Shown here in pieces: positions 1 through 8,813 of a stretch of 51,804 nt of DNA. The position numbers were made by a program, and so were the translations under genes. The notes beneath the pieces were generated by a model that was not told the DNA's origin, did no database searches, and was given only the letters and a program-made list of their open reading frames with translations. Within the stretch, counting starts at the first letter, position 1; each line of letters begins with the position of its first letter. The DNA comes from an uncultured Micrococcales bacterium (lineage in GTDB: Bacteria; Actinomycetota; Actinomycetes; Actinomycetales; Microbacteriaceae). Location of the stretch: assembly GCA_903887175.1 (NCBI GenBank), contig CAISOV010000066.1, positions 1-51,804 on the forward strand. Direction: 5' to 3'.

Positions 1-885
1 ACACGCCCAGATGCACCATTAGGCCGCAAACGCATTATGACGCCCTCGCCAGTGGCGCAAGTGGCACAGGCCGCGGGAATCCCGATGATCAAAACTAAGC
101 AAGTCGATGCCCAGACTATCGAAGCGCTTAGAAGTTTCGATGCAGAACTTGGCGTTATCGTCGCTTATGGGGCGTTGCTTCGCCGCGAAGCGCTGGCGAC
201 GACGACAAAAGGCTGGATCAACATTCACTACAGCCTGCTGCCGCTTTGGCGCGGCGCTGCACCGGTTCAAAACGCTTTGCTAAACGGCGACAAAACCACT
301 GGCGTGTCAGTTTTTCAATTGGACGAGGGCATGGATACCGGCCCGATTTGGCTCAAAGTCCCGGCAGAAGTACAGCCCGATGAGAATGCTGGCGACCTGC
401 TGAAGCGCCTTACCGCGCTTGGCATAAGTGCCCTTTTGCAGGTGTTGCCTGAAATAGCAGCCGGCATTTCTAAACCTAAAGCCCAAGTGATCGGTGCTGA
501 GCCTCTCGCAGTCAAACCAACCCGCGAAGCAGCCAAGATTAGCTTCACCAACTCGGCGATTGACATAGAAAACCTTGTTCGAGCTTTCAACCCAGAGCCT
601 GTGGCCTTTGCATTCATCAGTTCACCGGGCAGCTCAGAACACCACGAAGATCAAGAGTCGTTTCGAATTCTCGCAGCAAGGGCGCTCGGCGCAACCGACT
701 GGGCATCACTCGGCGAAGGCTTCGAGCACACTCCGGGTCTGGTTAAGATTCAAAAAAATCGTGTTTTAGTTCACTGCGGGCAAGGCACCCTGCTTGAGCT
801 CAAAGAAGTTCAACCCGCTGGCAAAAAGCCGATGGCCGCCTCAGACTGGGCTCGTGGCCTGCAGAACGAAGTGATTTTCAACTAA
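1..885 (+). CDS. fmt: Methionyl-tRNA formyltransferase, 5'-truncated by window edge
   Basis: Formylates the amino group of Met-tRNAi with 10-formyl-THF so that translation can initiate. The ORF track starts at an internal ATG (37), but the same frame is open to base 1 and reads TRPDAPLGRKR, a typical Fmt stretch, so the gene runs off the left edge; roughly 30 N-terminal residues are missing by comparison with the family. Visible signatures are the NIHYSLLPLWRGAAP loop (the N and H are catalytic) and FQLDEGMDTGPIW, which carries the catalytic Asp. The C-terminal OB-like domain with PAGKKPMAASDWARG is present. Its stop overlaps the rsmB start by one base (TAATG), so the two are translationally coupled. 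Identification is secure. Confidence 0.96.
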   Translation, partial: TRPDAPLGRKRIMTPSPVAQVAQAAGIPMIKTKQVDAQTIEALRSFDAELGVIVAYGALLRREALATTTKGWINIHYSLLPLWRGAAPVQNALLNGDKTTGVSVFQLDEGMDTGPIWLKVPAEVQPDENAGDLLKRLTALGISALLQVLPEIAAGISKPKAQVIGAEPLAVKPTREAAKISFTNSAIDIENLVRAFNPEPVAFAFISSPGSSEHHEDQESFRILAARALGATDWASLGEGFEHTPGLVKIQKNRVLVHCGQGTLLELKEVQPAGKKPMAASDWARGLQNEVIFN

Positions 886-2450
886 TGAATAACTATGAGC
901 GTCGCTCACCTAATCGAGACAACTCGCGCCGTGACGACCAACCAACCAATAACTCAGCACGCCGAATCAGGCACCGACAAATCAGCTCAAGAAGCATCGC
1001 ATATGAGCTGCTCAACGGTGTCGACCGTGACGATGCTTATGCAAACTTGCTTTTGCCAAAGCTGCTCGACCAAAGCAATCTTTCAAGTCGTGACAGTGCT
1101 TTTGCTCAAGAGCTGGCTTTCGGCACTCTGCGCATGCGCGGCTTTTATGACTCAATCATTGAAAAGTGCGCAAATCGCAGTGTCGGCGAAATCGACTACG
1201 GAGCACTCAACCTCTTGCGTTTAGGTGCCCACCAGCTTCTGGGCATGCGCGTGCCTGCCCACGCGGCTTTGAGCGAAACGGTGAATCAGGCTCGAGCCGA
1301 GCTGAGCTTAGGCTCAGTTGGTTTCGTGAACGGAGTCTTGCGCCGCGTGAGTGAGAAATCACGCGATGAGTGGCTTGAAATCATCACGACAAACCAAAAC
1401 GACAAGAATGAAGTTTTGGCCCGCGAATACTCGCATCCGTCATGGATTATTCGAGCGTTTGCCAAATCACTTGAAAGTGACGGTTACGGCGAACAGCTTG
1501 AAGGGCTGCTCGAAGCCGACAACATTGCGCCGCTGGTGAGCCTAGTGGCGCTGCCCGGCCTAGCCACGGTTGACGACTTGCTCGACGAGGGCTGCGTAAT
1601 GGGCATCGCCAGCCCAATTGGCGTTGAACTGCCTGGCGGCGAACCAAGTGACCTTTATCTGATTCGTTCTGGTCAGGCTCGAGTTCAAGACCAAGGTTCG
1701 CAACTAGCAGCGCTTGCACTTATTGCAGCGCGCGAAGTCGCCCCGAATGAAGAATGGCTCGACCTTTGCGCAGGGCCTGGTGGCAAAGCCGCACTTCTTG
1801 CAGCGGCCGCAGTTGAAGTTGGAGCAGAGTTGGTCTGCAACGAGATCTCTGATCACCGTGCCGTGCTTGTTGAAAAGGCCCTTGAGCGCGTGAACCCAAA
1901 AGTTTATGTTCGAGTTGGCGATGGGCGAGACCTCGGCGCTGAGGCTCCCGAAGGCTTTGACCGCATTCTGCTCGATGCCCCCTGCAGCGGGCTAGGTGCC
2001 CTTCGTCGGCGCCCTGAATCGCGCTGGCGCAAGACTGTGACAGATGTTTCAGAGCTTACAAAGCTGCAAGAAGAACTGTTTGACAGCGCCTGGGCCGGCC
2101 TGAAACCAGGGGGAGTGCTGGCATATGTAACTTGCTCACCTCACTTGGCCGAAACTACTGCCATAGTTGAGCGAGCTCAACACAAAATGGGCGCCGAGTT
2201 AACTGTTCTTGATGCAGTGCCAGTGCTTCAGCAGCTGAACCCATCGCTAAAACTCAACACAGAGCGCAAGACCGTTCAACTTTGGCCACAAATTCACGGC
2301 ACCGATGCCATGTTTATCGCGCTGTTGCAAAAGACTCATGCTGCCGCGGCAGAACTACCCACTGCCAGCGCAGAAGCTATCGATGTGGCAATTGAAGCTA
2401 AGCCCAAGCGTGTAAAACCGCGAACCAAGACAAATCAACCTAAGGTTTAA
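885..2450 (+). CDS. rsmB: 16S rRNA (cytosine-967 C5)-methyltransferase RsmB
   Basis: SAM-dependent m5C methyltransferase acting on 16S rRNA. An N-terminal NusB-like RNA-binding region (about residues 30-165) precedes a Rossmann methyltransferase domain with the SAM loop DLCAGPGGKAALLAA. The two cysteines of the RNA-m5C mechanism are both present: C367 in DAPCSGLG and C417 in YVTCSPH, spaced exactly 50 residues as in E. coli RsmB. At 521 residues it is longer than the usual 430-460, partly from a basic C-terminal tail (KPKRVKPRTKT) that may aid rRNA contact; that role is inference. It overlaps fmt by one base and is followed two bases later by rpe, so it lies within a fmt-rsmB-rpe operon. Confidence 0.95.
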   Translation: MNNYERRSPNRDNSRRDDQPTNNSARRIRHRQISSRSIAYELLNGVDRDDAYANLLLPKLLDQSNLSSRDSAFAQELAFGTLRMRGFYDSIIEKCANRSVGEIDYGALNLLRLGAHQLLGMRVPAHAALSETVNQARAELSLGSVGFVNGVLRRVSEKSRDEWLEIITTNQNDKNEVLAREYSHPSWIIRAFAKSLESDGYGEQLEGLLEADNIAPLVSLVALPGLATVDDLLDEGCVMGIASPIGVELPGGEPSDLYLIRSGQARVQDQGSQLAALALIAAREVAPNEEWLDLCAGPGGKAALLAAAAVEVGAELVCNEISDHRAVLVEKALERVNPKVYVRVGDGRDLGAEAPEGFDRILLDAPCSGLGALRRRPESRWRKTVTDVSELTKLQEELFDSAWAGLKPGGVLAYVTCSPHLAETTAIVERAQHKMGAELTVLDAVPVLQQLNPSLKLNTERKTVQLWPQIHGTDAMFIALLQKTHAAAAELPTASAEAIDVAIEAKPKRVKPRTKTNQPKV

Positions 2451-2452
2451 GC

Positions 2453-3124
2453 ATGTCTGCACGCATTAACCCGAGCATTCTTTCGGCCGACTTCGTGAAC
2501 TTTGAGCGCGATTTCGCCTCAATCGCGGGGGCCGACCTGATACACGTTGACGTGATGGACAACCACTTTGTGCCAAACCTAACCTTTGGTCAACCGATGG
2601 TTGCTCGAATGCAGCAAGTCACACCACTGCCACTTGACGTTCACCTGATGATTGAAAACCCCGAGCGCTGGGCTGTCGGATACGCCGAGGCTGGGGTTTT
2701 TTCGGTAACTTTTCACGCCGAAGCAACCGAAAACCCGATTGAGGTTGCTCGCAACATTCGCGCGGCTGGGGCTCGTGCCGGCGTAGCCCTGAAGCCTGGC
2801 ACCGATGTCGACCCTTATCTCGAGATGCTCGCAGAGTTCGACCAGCTGCTGATCATGACCGTTGAACCTGGTTTTGGCGGCCAGTCGCTCATCGAACACA
2901 CTCTTGCAAAAGTGACTAAAGCGCGCCGAAAAATTGATCAAGAGGCTTTAGATGTTTGGCTGCAGGTTGATGGCGGCATCGACGAAGGCAACATAGAACG
3001 AGTCGCGCAACTTGGCGCAGACACTTTTGTTGCGGGCAGTGCAGTTTTTAAAGCAACAGACCGAGACGCCCAGATTCAACGTTTGCGCAACCTTGCAAAC
3101 GCTGGAATTTCGCACCGCCACTAA
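2453..3124 (+). CDS. rpe: Ribulose-phosphate 3-epimerase
   Basis: Interconverts ribulose-5-phosphate and xylulose-5-phosphate in the non-oxidative pentose phosphate pathway. The 223-residue length is standard for this TIM barrel. The N-terminal INPSILSADF, the metal/catalytic HVDVMDNHFVPNLTFG, HLMIENP, VEPGFGGQ and DGGI segments are all present and in order. It begins two bases after the rsmB stop, which suggests co-transcription with fmt-rsmB. Its partner enzymes tkt and tal lie about 42 kb away in the same window. Confidence 0.96.
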   Translation: MSARINPSILSADFVNFERDFASIAGADLIHVDVMDNHFVPNLTFGQPMVARMQQVTPLPLDVHLMIENPERWAVGYAEAGVFSVTFHAEATENPIEVARNIRAAGARAGVALKPGTDVDPYLEMLAEFDQLLIMTVEPGFGGQSLIEHTLAKVTKARRKIDQEALDVWLQVDGGIDEGNIERVAQLGADTFVAGSAVFKATDRDAQIQRLRNLANAGISHRH

Positions 3125-3201
3125 CTAGCATCGCGCCAGCCATAGGGTTTGCAGGTGCACAAAGCTGGCTGTTTCTCGCCCAAACCGACGCGCCCCTCGG
3201 G

Positions 3202-3213
3202 TAACCTATAAAC
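3202..3213 (+). promoter_or_regulatory. Candidate leaderless promoter of hisE
   Basis: TAACCT (3202-3207) fits a TANNNT -10 hexamer and ends exactly six bases before the hisE ATG, which would put +1 on the A of the start codon. No Shine-Dalgarno is visible upstream of the ATG. No convincing -35 was found at 17 bases. Leaderless transcripts are common in actinobacteria; assignment here is from spacing only. Confidence 0.45.
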
Positions 3214-3477
3214 ATGAAATCTTTTGAACAGTTATTTGCCGAAATCGGTGAAAAAGCTGCTGCCCGCCCTGAAGGCTCAAGCACGGTAACGGCTCTTGAT
3301 GCTGGCGTGCATGCCATTGGCAAAAAGATTGTTGAAGAGGCCGCAGAAGTCTGGATGGCCGCTGAACATGAAGGCAACGACCGCACTGCCGAAGAGATTG
3401 CACAACTTATCTATTGGCTTCAGGTGATGATGCAGGCCAAAGGCATAAGCCTTTCAGAGGTTGAGCACAACCTTTAA
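3214..3477 (+). CDS. hisE: Phosphoribosyl-ATP pyrophosphatase
   Basis: Second step of histidine biosynthesis, hydrolysing PR-ATP to PR-AMP and pyrophosphate. It is 87 residues, the normal size of the stand-alone actinobacterial HisE, an all-alpha MazG-like NTP pyrophosphatase. The metal-binding acidic motif [16 protein letters not shown] and the following [14 protein letters not shown] helix are clear. It is the first gene of a hisE-hisG-hisF-hisI group. Its ATG has no Shine-Dalgarno, but a -10-like TAACCT sits six bases upstream, fitting a leaderless transcript. Confidence 0.95.
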   Translation: MKSFEQLFAEIGEKAAARPEGSSTVTALDAGVHAIGKKIVEEAAEVWMAAEHEGNDRTAEEIAQLIYWLQVMMQAKGISLSEVEHNL

Positions 3478-3483
3478 AAGCCA

Positions 3484-3498
3484 GTCGGATGGCCCGAC
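3484..3498 (+). other. Small inverted repeat between hisE and hisG
   Basis: GTCGG-ATGGC-CCGAC forms a 5-bp stem with a 5-base loop soon after the hisE stop. A T-rich stretch (GGTTTTCTAT) follows only after a further 10 bases, so it is at best a weak attenuator or RNA stabiliser. The rest of the 79-base gap is A/T-rich with no further clear signal. Confidence 0.2.
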
Positions 3499-3556
3499 AA
3501 GCATTCGGTTTTCTATAAAAATTTCAAAAGTTTAACCAACAAGAAAGATTCAAATC

Positions 3557-4396
3557 GTGTTAAAAATCGCTGTGCCAAACAAGGGCATTTTGTCTGAGGC
3601 AGCAATCGCCATGCTCAAAGATGCAGGCTATGCGACTCGACGCGACACTAAAGACCTTCACATTGTTGATGCAGAGAACAACATTGAGTTTTTCTACCTT
3701 CGCCCGCGTGACATTGCCACCTATGTAGGTTCAGGCAGTCTCGACGCCGGCTTCACCGGTTTAGACCTCTTGCTTGACAGTCGATCACAAGCTCTGTCGG
3801 TTGCAGACCTAAAGTTTGGAGCCTCAACTTTTCGTTTCGCTGGCCCCGCTGGCAAGTTCAAAAGCATCAGCGATCTCGCTGGCAAGCGGGTGGCCACTGC
3901 ATACCCTGATTTGGTTGAAGACTATCTTGCCAAGGCCGGCGTGAAGGTAACACTAGTTGCACTCGACGGCGCTGTCGAAGTGGCAGTTCGCCTTGGAGTG
4001 GCCGATGCTGTGGCCGATGTCGTATCGACTGGAACCACTTTGCGCCAAGCTGGTTTAGAGATTTTTGGTGAAGTGATGCTCGAAAGCTCAGCCCACCTGA
4101 TTGCCGCACCAGGAAAAACCGATTTGACCACGCAACTGCTTCGGCGTCTAAATGGTGTTCTGGTTGCCCGTGAATACGTAATTTTTGACTACGACTGCCC
4201 TGCTGACTTGGTTGAGCAGGCCTCGACCATCACGCCAGGCATCGAATCGCCAACGGTTAGCCCACTGCGTGACCCAGAGTGGGTAGCCGTGCGTGCATTG
4301 GTCAAATCTGGCGAAACCAATGCCAAGATGGACGCCCTATATGAACTTGGCGCAAGAGCCATTCTGGTTAGCGCTATTCACGCTGCGAGAATCTAG
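3557..4396 (+). CDS. hisG: ATP phosphoribosyltransferase, long form
   Basis: First, committed step of histidine synthesis, condensing ATP with PRPP. At 279 residues it is the long (HisG-L) form, with the two-lobed catalytic part up to about residue 205 and a C-terminal ACT-like regulatory domain that gives histidine feedback in this class (family knowledge). The PRPP-binding loop ADAVADVVSTGTTLRQAGLE is intact. No hisZ is needed for the long form. The start is GTG at 3557, preceded only by a weak AAGAAAG. It is followed six bases after its stop by hisF. Confidence 0.95.
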   Translation: MLKIAVPNKGILSEAAIAMLKDAGYATRRDTKDLHIVDAENNIEFFYLRPRDIATYVGSGSLDAGFTGLDLLLDSRSQALSVADLKFGASTFRFAGPAGKFKSISDLAGKRVATAYPDLVEDYLAKAGVKVTLVALDGAVEVAVRLGVADAVADVVSTGTTLRQAGLEIFGEVMLESSAHLIAAPGKTDLTTQLLRRLNGVLVAREYVIFDYDCPADLVEQASTITPGIESPTVSPLRDPEWVAVRALVKSGETNAKMDALYELGARAILVSAIHAARI

Positions 4397-4402
4397 TCGT
4401 TT

Positions 4403-5164
4403 ATGTCACTTTCGGTTCGTGTGATTCCATGTCTCGACGTGGCTGATGCGCGCGTGGTTAAGGGAGTCAACTTTTTGAACCTTCGTGACGCGGGTGACCC
4501 AATCGAACTTGCGGCCAAATATTATGACGATGGCGCTGACGAGCTAACTTTTCTTGACGTGCACGCAACTGTTGACAACCGTTCAACTATGTATGACCTG
4601 GTGACAAAATGTGCCGAGCAGGTGTTTATTCCACTAACCGTAGGCGGTGGCATTCGCGAGGTCGATGACGTTGCACGGCTTTTAGGCGCAGGCGCAGACA
4701 AAGTTTCTGTTGGCAGCGCAGGCATAGCGAACCCGCAACTTTTGAGTTCGATCGCCGAGCGTTTTGGCAACCAGGTGTTGGTGATTTCACTTGACTTGAA
4801 GCGATCACCAAAAACCGAATCTGGGTTTGTGGTAACCACTCATGGGGGCCGCAATGAGACCGAACTTGATGCATTGCAGTGGGTTGCTAAAACTCTTGAA
4901 CTTGGTGCGGGGGAGCTGCTCGTGAACTCGATCGACGCTGATGGCACTCGGGCCGGCTTTGACGGTGAAATGTTGCGGGCCATTCGTGAAATCAGCGACG
5001 TTCCGGTTATCGCTTCGGGTGGTGCCGGCCAGGCCAGCGACTTTGCGCAGGCCGCAGCGGCGGGTGCTGATGCAATTCTTGCAGCTTCGATTTTTCACGA
5101 GGGTTCGGTGAGCATTGCTCAAGCCAAGGCCGCCCTTAAAACTGAGGGGTATCTAGTTCGATGA
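4403..5164 (+). CDS. hisF: Imidazole glycerol phosphate synthase, cyclase subunit
   Basis: Uses ammonia from HisH to convert PRFAR to IGP and AICAR. It is a 253-residue TIM barrel. The two catalytic aspartates are in [17 protein letters not shown] near the N terminus and in LVISLDLKR, and the phosphate-binding GGGIRE and ASGGAG loops are present. The glutaminase partner hisH and the upstream isomerase hisA/priA are not in the window. The stop overlaps hisI by four bases (ATGA). Confidence 0.96.
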   Translation: MSLSVRVIPCLDVADARVVKGVNFLNLRDAGDPIELAAKYYDDGADELTFLDVHATVDNRSTMYDLVTKCAEQVFIPLTVGGGIREVDDVARLLGAGADKVSVGSAGIANPQLLSSIAERFGNQVLVISLDLKRSPKTESGFVVTTHGGRNETELDALQWVAKTLELGAGELLVNSIDADGTRAGFDGEMLRAIREISDVPVIASGGAGQASDFAQAAAAGADAILAASIFHEGSVSIAQAKAALKTEGYLVR

Positions 5165-5535
5165 CTATCGTGCCTAAATTTTCAAAAGAGAACATCGCCT
5201 CGCTCAAGTTCGATAGCGCGGGTCTTATTGCCGCGATTATTCAGAGCGTCGAATCAAAACGCGTGCTGATGATGGCATGGATGAACGCAGAGTCACTGGC
5301 ACTAACCCTTGACCGTGGTGAAACTGTTTTTTGGTCGCGCTCACGCCAAGAGCTCTGGCACAAAGGCGCCACATCGGGCAACACGCAGTTGGTTCACAGC
5401 ATCGAGATTGACTGCGATTCAGACACTTTATTGATTTTTGTCTCTGAGGCGGGCCCAGCTTGCCACAACGGCACAGAATCTTGTTTCGATACCCAAATCA
5501 TTTATTCCGACCTTGAACCAGAGACAAAATCATGA
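5161..5535 (+). CDS. hisI: Phosphoribosyl-AMP cyclohydrolase
   Basis: Third step of histidine biosynthesis, opening the adenine ring of PR-AMP. It is 124 residues and monofunctional, since HisE is encoded separately. The metal-binding DCDSDTLL motif and the zinc-binding [12 protein letters not shown] segment are intact, and [13 protein letters not shown] is the family signature. ATGA overlaps join it to hisF upstream and to trpE downstream, so his and trp genes appear to be translated from one continuous message. Confidence 0.96.
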   Translation: MTIVPKFSKENIASLKFDSAGLIAAIIQSVESKRVLMMAWMNAESLALTLDRGETVFWSRSRQELWHKGATSGNTQLVHSIEIDCDSDTLLIFVSEAGPACHNGTESCFDTQIIYSDLEPETKS

Positions 5536-7085
5536 GCCTAAACCTTAGTCTCGAGCAGGCACGCACGCTCGCAAAAAACCACCGTGTGGTTCCTATTATC
5601 GAAACCTTGTTTTCAGGAACAGAGACCCCGTTGTCGATTTTCGAGAAACTGGCCAGTGACGTTCCTGGAAGTTTTTTGCTCGAATCAGCCGAACAGGGGG
5701 TTTGGGCTCGCTACAGCTTCATCGGCGTTAAGAATCGCGGCATGCTGATGCAGTCGAGCACGGCCACTGGCGCAGGTGAAGTGCGGTGGGTTTCTAAATC
5801 TGGGGCAAGCCCTTTGCCAGATGCAAGTTGTGGCCCTTTAGCCAGCACAGCGATTGCTGCTGTTGACCAGATTCAAAAGGCTTGGACCACCGCACCAATC
5901 GATGGAGTTCCGCCGCTCACTTCTGGTTTGGTTGGAGTCATGGGTTGGAACTTGATTCGCGAAATCGAGAACCTGCCAAACCGGCCCAAACCAGATTTTG
6001 ATAGCCCAATCTTGGCGCTTGCAATGTTCGAAGATTTGGTGATTGTCGATCACTTAACCAGCAGCTTGTTACTAGTAGCAAATATCTTTATCGAAGAAGA
6101 TTCAGATTTTGATGCGGCCTATGAAGAGGCAATTCAGCGAATATCGGCGCTTCGAAACGGCATTGCCGAGCCGACACCGGTTCACCTTGCAGATCTAAAT
6201 CTAAATACTGATCTGAATCCGAAGCACCGGGTCAGCAAAGACGAGTTTCTCGACTGGGTTGAAAAGTCTAAGCATTACGTGCGCATCGGTGACGTGTTCC
6301 AGGTGGTTATCTCGCAGCGGTTCGACGCTGAATGCTTGGCGACCCCGCTTGAGGTCTATCGGGTGCTACGAGCACTAAACCCTAGCCCGTATATGTACCT
6401 CTTAAATTTCGATGATGAAGCCGGCCCCTATGCCGTTGTTGGTTCATCACCAGAGGCACTGGTCAAAGTTCAGGGCAAACGAGCCATTACGCACCCGATA
6501 GCAGGTTCACGACCCAGAGGCGCCGACGTCGATATTGACAACGCCAACGCCGAGTCGTTGCTAGCCGATGCCAAAGAGAAATCTGAGCACCTCATGCTGG
6601 TTGACCTTGCTCGAAATGACCTTTTGAAGGTTTGTGAGCCAAGCTCGGTGAATGTAACAGAGTTCATGAAAATTGAGCGTTACAGCCACATCATGCACTT
6701 GGTTTCAACCGTTGAAGGAACAGTGCGCGACGACCAAAGTGCTGTTGACGTTTTCAAAGCAACTTTTCCGGCCGGCACTCTAAGTGGCGCGCCTAAACCT
6801 CGCGCTCTTGAGATTATCGACGAGCTAGAAGTTTCTGACCGCGGCGTCTATGGTGGTGTCGTTGGCTACTTTGACTTTGCCGGCAACGCAGACCTTGCCA
6901 TTGCAATTCGAAGCGCCTTTATTCGCGACGGTCGAGCTTATGTGCAGGCTGGTGCCGGCCTAGTGCTTGACTCTGTGCCTGAAAGTGAATACCTCGAGAC
7001 TGTTGCCAAGGCGGGGGCACCGATGCGTGCTGTTTTCGCTGCTAATAGCATCGCGAAGGCCAACAAAACTGACGGGGCGAACTAG
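5532..7085 (+). CDS. trpE: Anthranilate synthase component I
   Basis: Converts chorismate to anthranilate with ammonia from TrpG, which is not encoded here. At 517 residues it is full length. The N-terminal LLESAEQG matches the LLES element of the tryptophan feedback site, so the enzyme is probably inhibited by tryptophan. The C-terminal chorismate-binding domain includes [31 protein letters not shown] and YVQAGAGLV. It overlaps hisI by ATGA and is followed by a TTG-initiated membrane protein. No leader peptide or attenuator was seen before it, consistent with expression from the his side. Confidence 0.96.
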   Translation: MSLNLSLEQARTLAKNHRVVPIIETLFSGTETPLSIFEKLASDVPGSFLLESAEQGVWARYSFIGVKNRGMLMQSSTATGAGEVRWVSKSGASPLPDASCGPLASTAIAAVDQIQKAWTTAPIDGVPPLTSGLVGVMGWNLIREIENLPNRPKPDFDSPILALAMFEDLVIVDHLTSSLLLVANIFIEEDSDFDAAYEEAIQRISALRNGIAEPTPVHLADLNLNTDLNPKHRVSKDEFLDWVEKSKHYVRIGDVFQVVISQRFDAECLATPLEVYRVLRALNPSPYMYLLNFDDEAGPYAVVGSSPEALVKVQGKRAITHPIAGSRPRGADVDIDNANAESLLADAKEKSEHLMLVDLARNDLLKVCEPSSVNVTEFMKIERYSHIMHLVSTVEGTVRDDQSAVDVFKATFPAGTLSGAPKPRALEIIDELEVSDRGVYGGVVGYFDFAGNADLAIAIRSAFIRDGRAYVQAGAGLVLDSVPESEYLETVAKAGAPMRAVFAANSIAKANKTDGAN

Positions 7086-7086
7086 C

Positions 7087-7656
7087 TTGTCGCGACGCTT
7101 TCTAACTCTGTGGCTGGTTCTCAATTCGGTCGCTCTTATCTTTGCTGGTCAAACCTGGTGGCAGTTGCAAATCAACACGGGTGATCAAATCACCACCGTT
7201 ACCGGCACCGGGTTCGACGCTGATCGGTCAATATCTGCCATATTGATGTTCAGCTTGGCGGCTTGGCTTTTTGTTGCTTTTTCACGCGGATGGACGGCCG
7301 TGGTCATTTCAGCCGCAGCTGGCGCCGCATCGCTTTTGTTGATTGCCACAACTGTGGGTAATTTTCTTAGTGAAAACATTGGTGGAATTTCGAGCAACAT
7401 CGAAACTCACACCGGCATCGCCGTTGATCCGATACTTTCTGAAAACGTCAAAGATCAAATCACTGGTCAGTTGCAGATTTGGAGCTGGCTGGGTCTGCTT
7501 AGTCTGCTACTTCTAGCTGGCATCCAGCTGATTTTTGCAATCAAATATCGAGGGTGGGCGCGAATCGCCAAGCCACGCGGGGATCGCACGAAATCGAAGC
7601 AAGAATCTGTGGCTGCCGACGACACTATTTCGCTTTGGGACGCCCAGCGAGGCTAG
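7087..7656 (+). CDS. Trp operon-associated membrane protein (Trp_oprn_chp family)
   Basis: Function unknown; the position between trpE and trpC and the membrane topology match the actinobacterial Trp_oprn_chp family (equivalent to M. tuberculosis Rv1610, from memory). I place the start at TTG 7087, one base after the trpE stop, giving 189 residues beginning SRRFLTLWLVLNSVALIF. The longer ORF in the track extends through trpE and its extra residues look non-coding. Four hydrophobic segments are visible, near residues 5-25, 48-68, 73-97 and 128-150, with a basic cytoplasmic tail. A role in tryptophan handling or transport is guesswork from context. Confidence 0.8.
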   Translation: MSRRFLTLWLVLNSVALIFAGQTWWQLQINTGDQITTVTGTGFDADRSISAILMFSLAAWLFVAFSRGWTAVVISAAAGAASLLLIATTVGNFLSENIGGISSNIETHTGIAVDPILSENVKDQITGQLQIWSWLGLLSLLLLAGIQLIFAIKYRGWARIAKPRGDRTKSKQESVAADDTISLWDAQRG

Positions 7657-7733
7657 CCATACCAACCAATTAGGCTCGAACAAGCTCGCGTTCAAATCAA
7701 GATTTCGCGGGCGATGACCTCGTTGAGCTTTGA

Positions 7734-7739
7734 TAAGAT
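7734..7739 (+). promoter_or_regulatory. Possible -10 element before the HGxxPAAW-like gene
   Basis: TAAGAT lies about 20 bases upstream of the ATG at 7760, followed by an AAAGG Shine-Dalgarno. A second candidate, TAGGCT at 7671-7676, lies further up the 103-base gap. No good -35 is visible for either. The gap between the two membrane genes is large for this operon, so an internal promoter driving trpCBA is possible but unproven. Confidence 0.25.
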
Positions 7740-7759
7740 TTTAGAGAAGAAAGGTAATC

Positions 7760-7990
7760 ATGATCGATCACAGCATTGAACCAGGCCACGGAGACTCAGT
7801 TGCTTCTTGGACAACCGTAATCATCATCATGGTCGCCGTCACCGCAGGCACCATCTTCTTTTGGCTTGAACAGCCTGTGTTGGTTTATGCATCTGGCGCG
7901 CTAGTAATCGCTGCACTTTTTGTCGGCTGGTATCTCAAGCGTGCTGGCTATGGCGTTGGTGGCTCGAAGTCAAAAGGCGCCGGTCACTAA
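7760..7990 (+). CDS. HGxxPAAW-like small membrane protein in the trp operon
   Basis: A 76-residue protein of unknown function. The N-terminal GHGDSVASWT is a variant of the HGxxPAAW signature of a small actinobacterial family found next to trp genes. Two transmembrane helices follow (about residues 17-35 and 40-58), then a glycine/lysine-rich tail. AAAGG precedes the ATG at good distance. Its TAA is directly abutted, in the same frame, by the TTG start of trpC. The family link comes from the motif, topology and position; no function can be assigned. Confidence 0.75.
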   Translation: MIDHSIEPGHGDSVASWTTVIIIMVAVTAGTIFFWLEQPVLVYASGALVIAALFVGWYLKRAGYGVGGSKSKGAGH

Positions 7991-8764
7991 TTGCTTGAGG
8001 AACTCTATGCGGGTTCCGTTGCAGATGCCGCACGTCGTGCCGAAACAATTTCGGCAAAACACCTTGAAAGTGCAGCACTGGCATCGAGCCCTGCGCTTGA
8101 CGCTCTAAGTTTCTTAGCAGCCGCAGACCACATCAAAGTTTTAGCAGAGGTTAAGCGAGCGAGCCCTTCAAAAGGTCAAATGGCCGACATTGCTGACCCA
8201 GCGGCGTTGGCCACCACCTATGCGCTAAATGGTGCAAGTGCAATCAGTGTGCTGACCGAAGAGCGACGTTTCAAAGGAACACTTGAAGACCTCGTAGCTG
8301 TTCGTGCCGCTGTAGGGGTTCCACTATTGCGCAAAGATTTCATTGCTAACGAATATCAGATTCTTGAGGCGCGAGCTGCCGGCGCTGACATAGTGCTTCT
8401 GATTGTTGCTGGCCTATCTCAAAAAGACATTGCGCGACTCAAACACTTCGTTGAAGAACTCGGCATGACCGCTTTTATCGAAACCCACAGCGCTGACGAA
8501 GTTTCGCGTGCCCTAGATGCAGACGCCAAGTTACTTGGCATCAACGCTCGAGACCTTTCAACGTTTGAAACCGATCGCAACCTTTTTGCCAAACTGGCGC
8601 CGATGATCCCAAGCGGCATCATCAAAATTGCCGAATCTGCGGTGCGAACCGTTGAAGACGTAGTTAACTATCGCCAGGGTGGTGCCGATGTCGTTTTGGT
8701 TGGTGAGGCTCTCGTCACAAATGATGCAGCCAGCCTGCTCAAAGCCTTCACTAACGTTCGATAA
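7991..8764 (+). CDS. trpC: Indole-3-glycerol phosphate synthase
   Basis: Closes the indole ring by decarboxylating CdRP to indole-3-glycerol phosphate. It is a 257-residue TIM barrel with the catalytic [24 protein letters not shown] and IAESAVRT motifs. The only possible start that keeps the N-terminal helix LEELYAGSV is TTG 7991, immediately after the stop of the preceding gene; no strong Shine-Dalgarno is seen, so it may depend on termination-reinitiation. There is no fused or adjacent trpF, which fits actinobacteria where PriA covers that step (established for the phylum, not shown here). Confidence 0.94.
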   Translation: MLEELYAGSVADAARRAETISAKHLESAALASSPALDALSFLAAADHIKVLAEVKRASPSKGQMADIADPAALATTYALNGASAISVLTEERRFKGTLEDLVAVRAAVGVPLLRKDFIANEYQILEARAAGADIVLLIVAGLSQKDIARLKHFVEELGMTAFIETHSADEVSRALDADAKLLGINARDLSTFETDRNLFAKLAPMIPSGIIKIAESAVRTVEDVVNYRQGGADVVLVGEALVTNDAASLLKAFTNVR

Positions 8765-8813
8765 AACCGCTGCTAAGACGCAGTAACACTTTCAAGAAAG
8801 TAAAGTTAAACCT

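Noticed and set aside
6967-7086. N-terminal extension of the Trp membrane protein ORF
   Set aside because: The extra 40 residues lie inside the conserved end of trpE in another frame; TTG 7087 directly precedes the first membrane helix.
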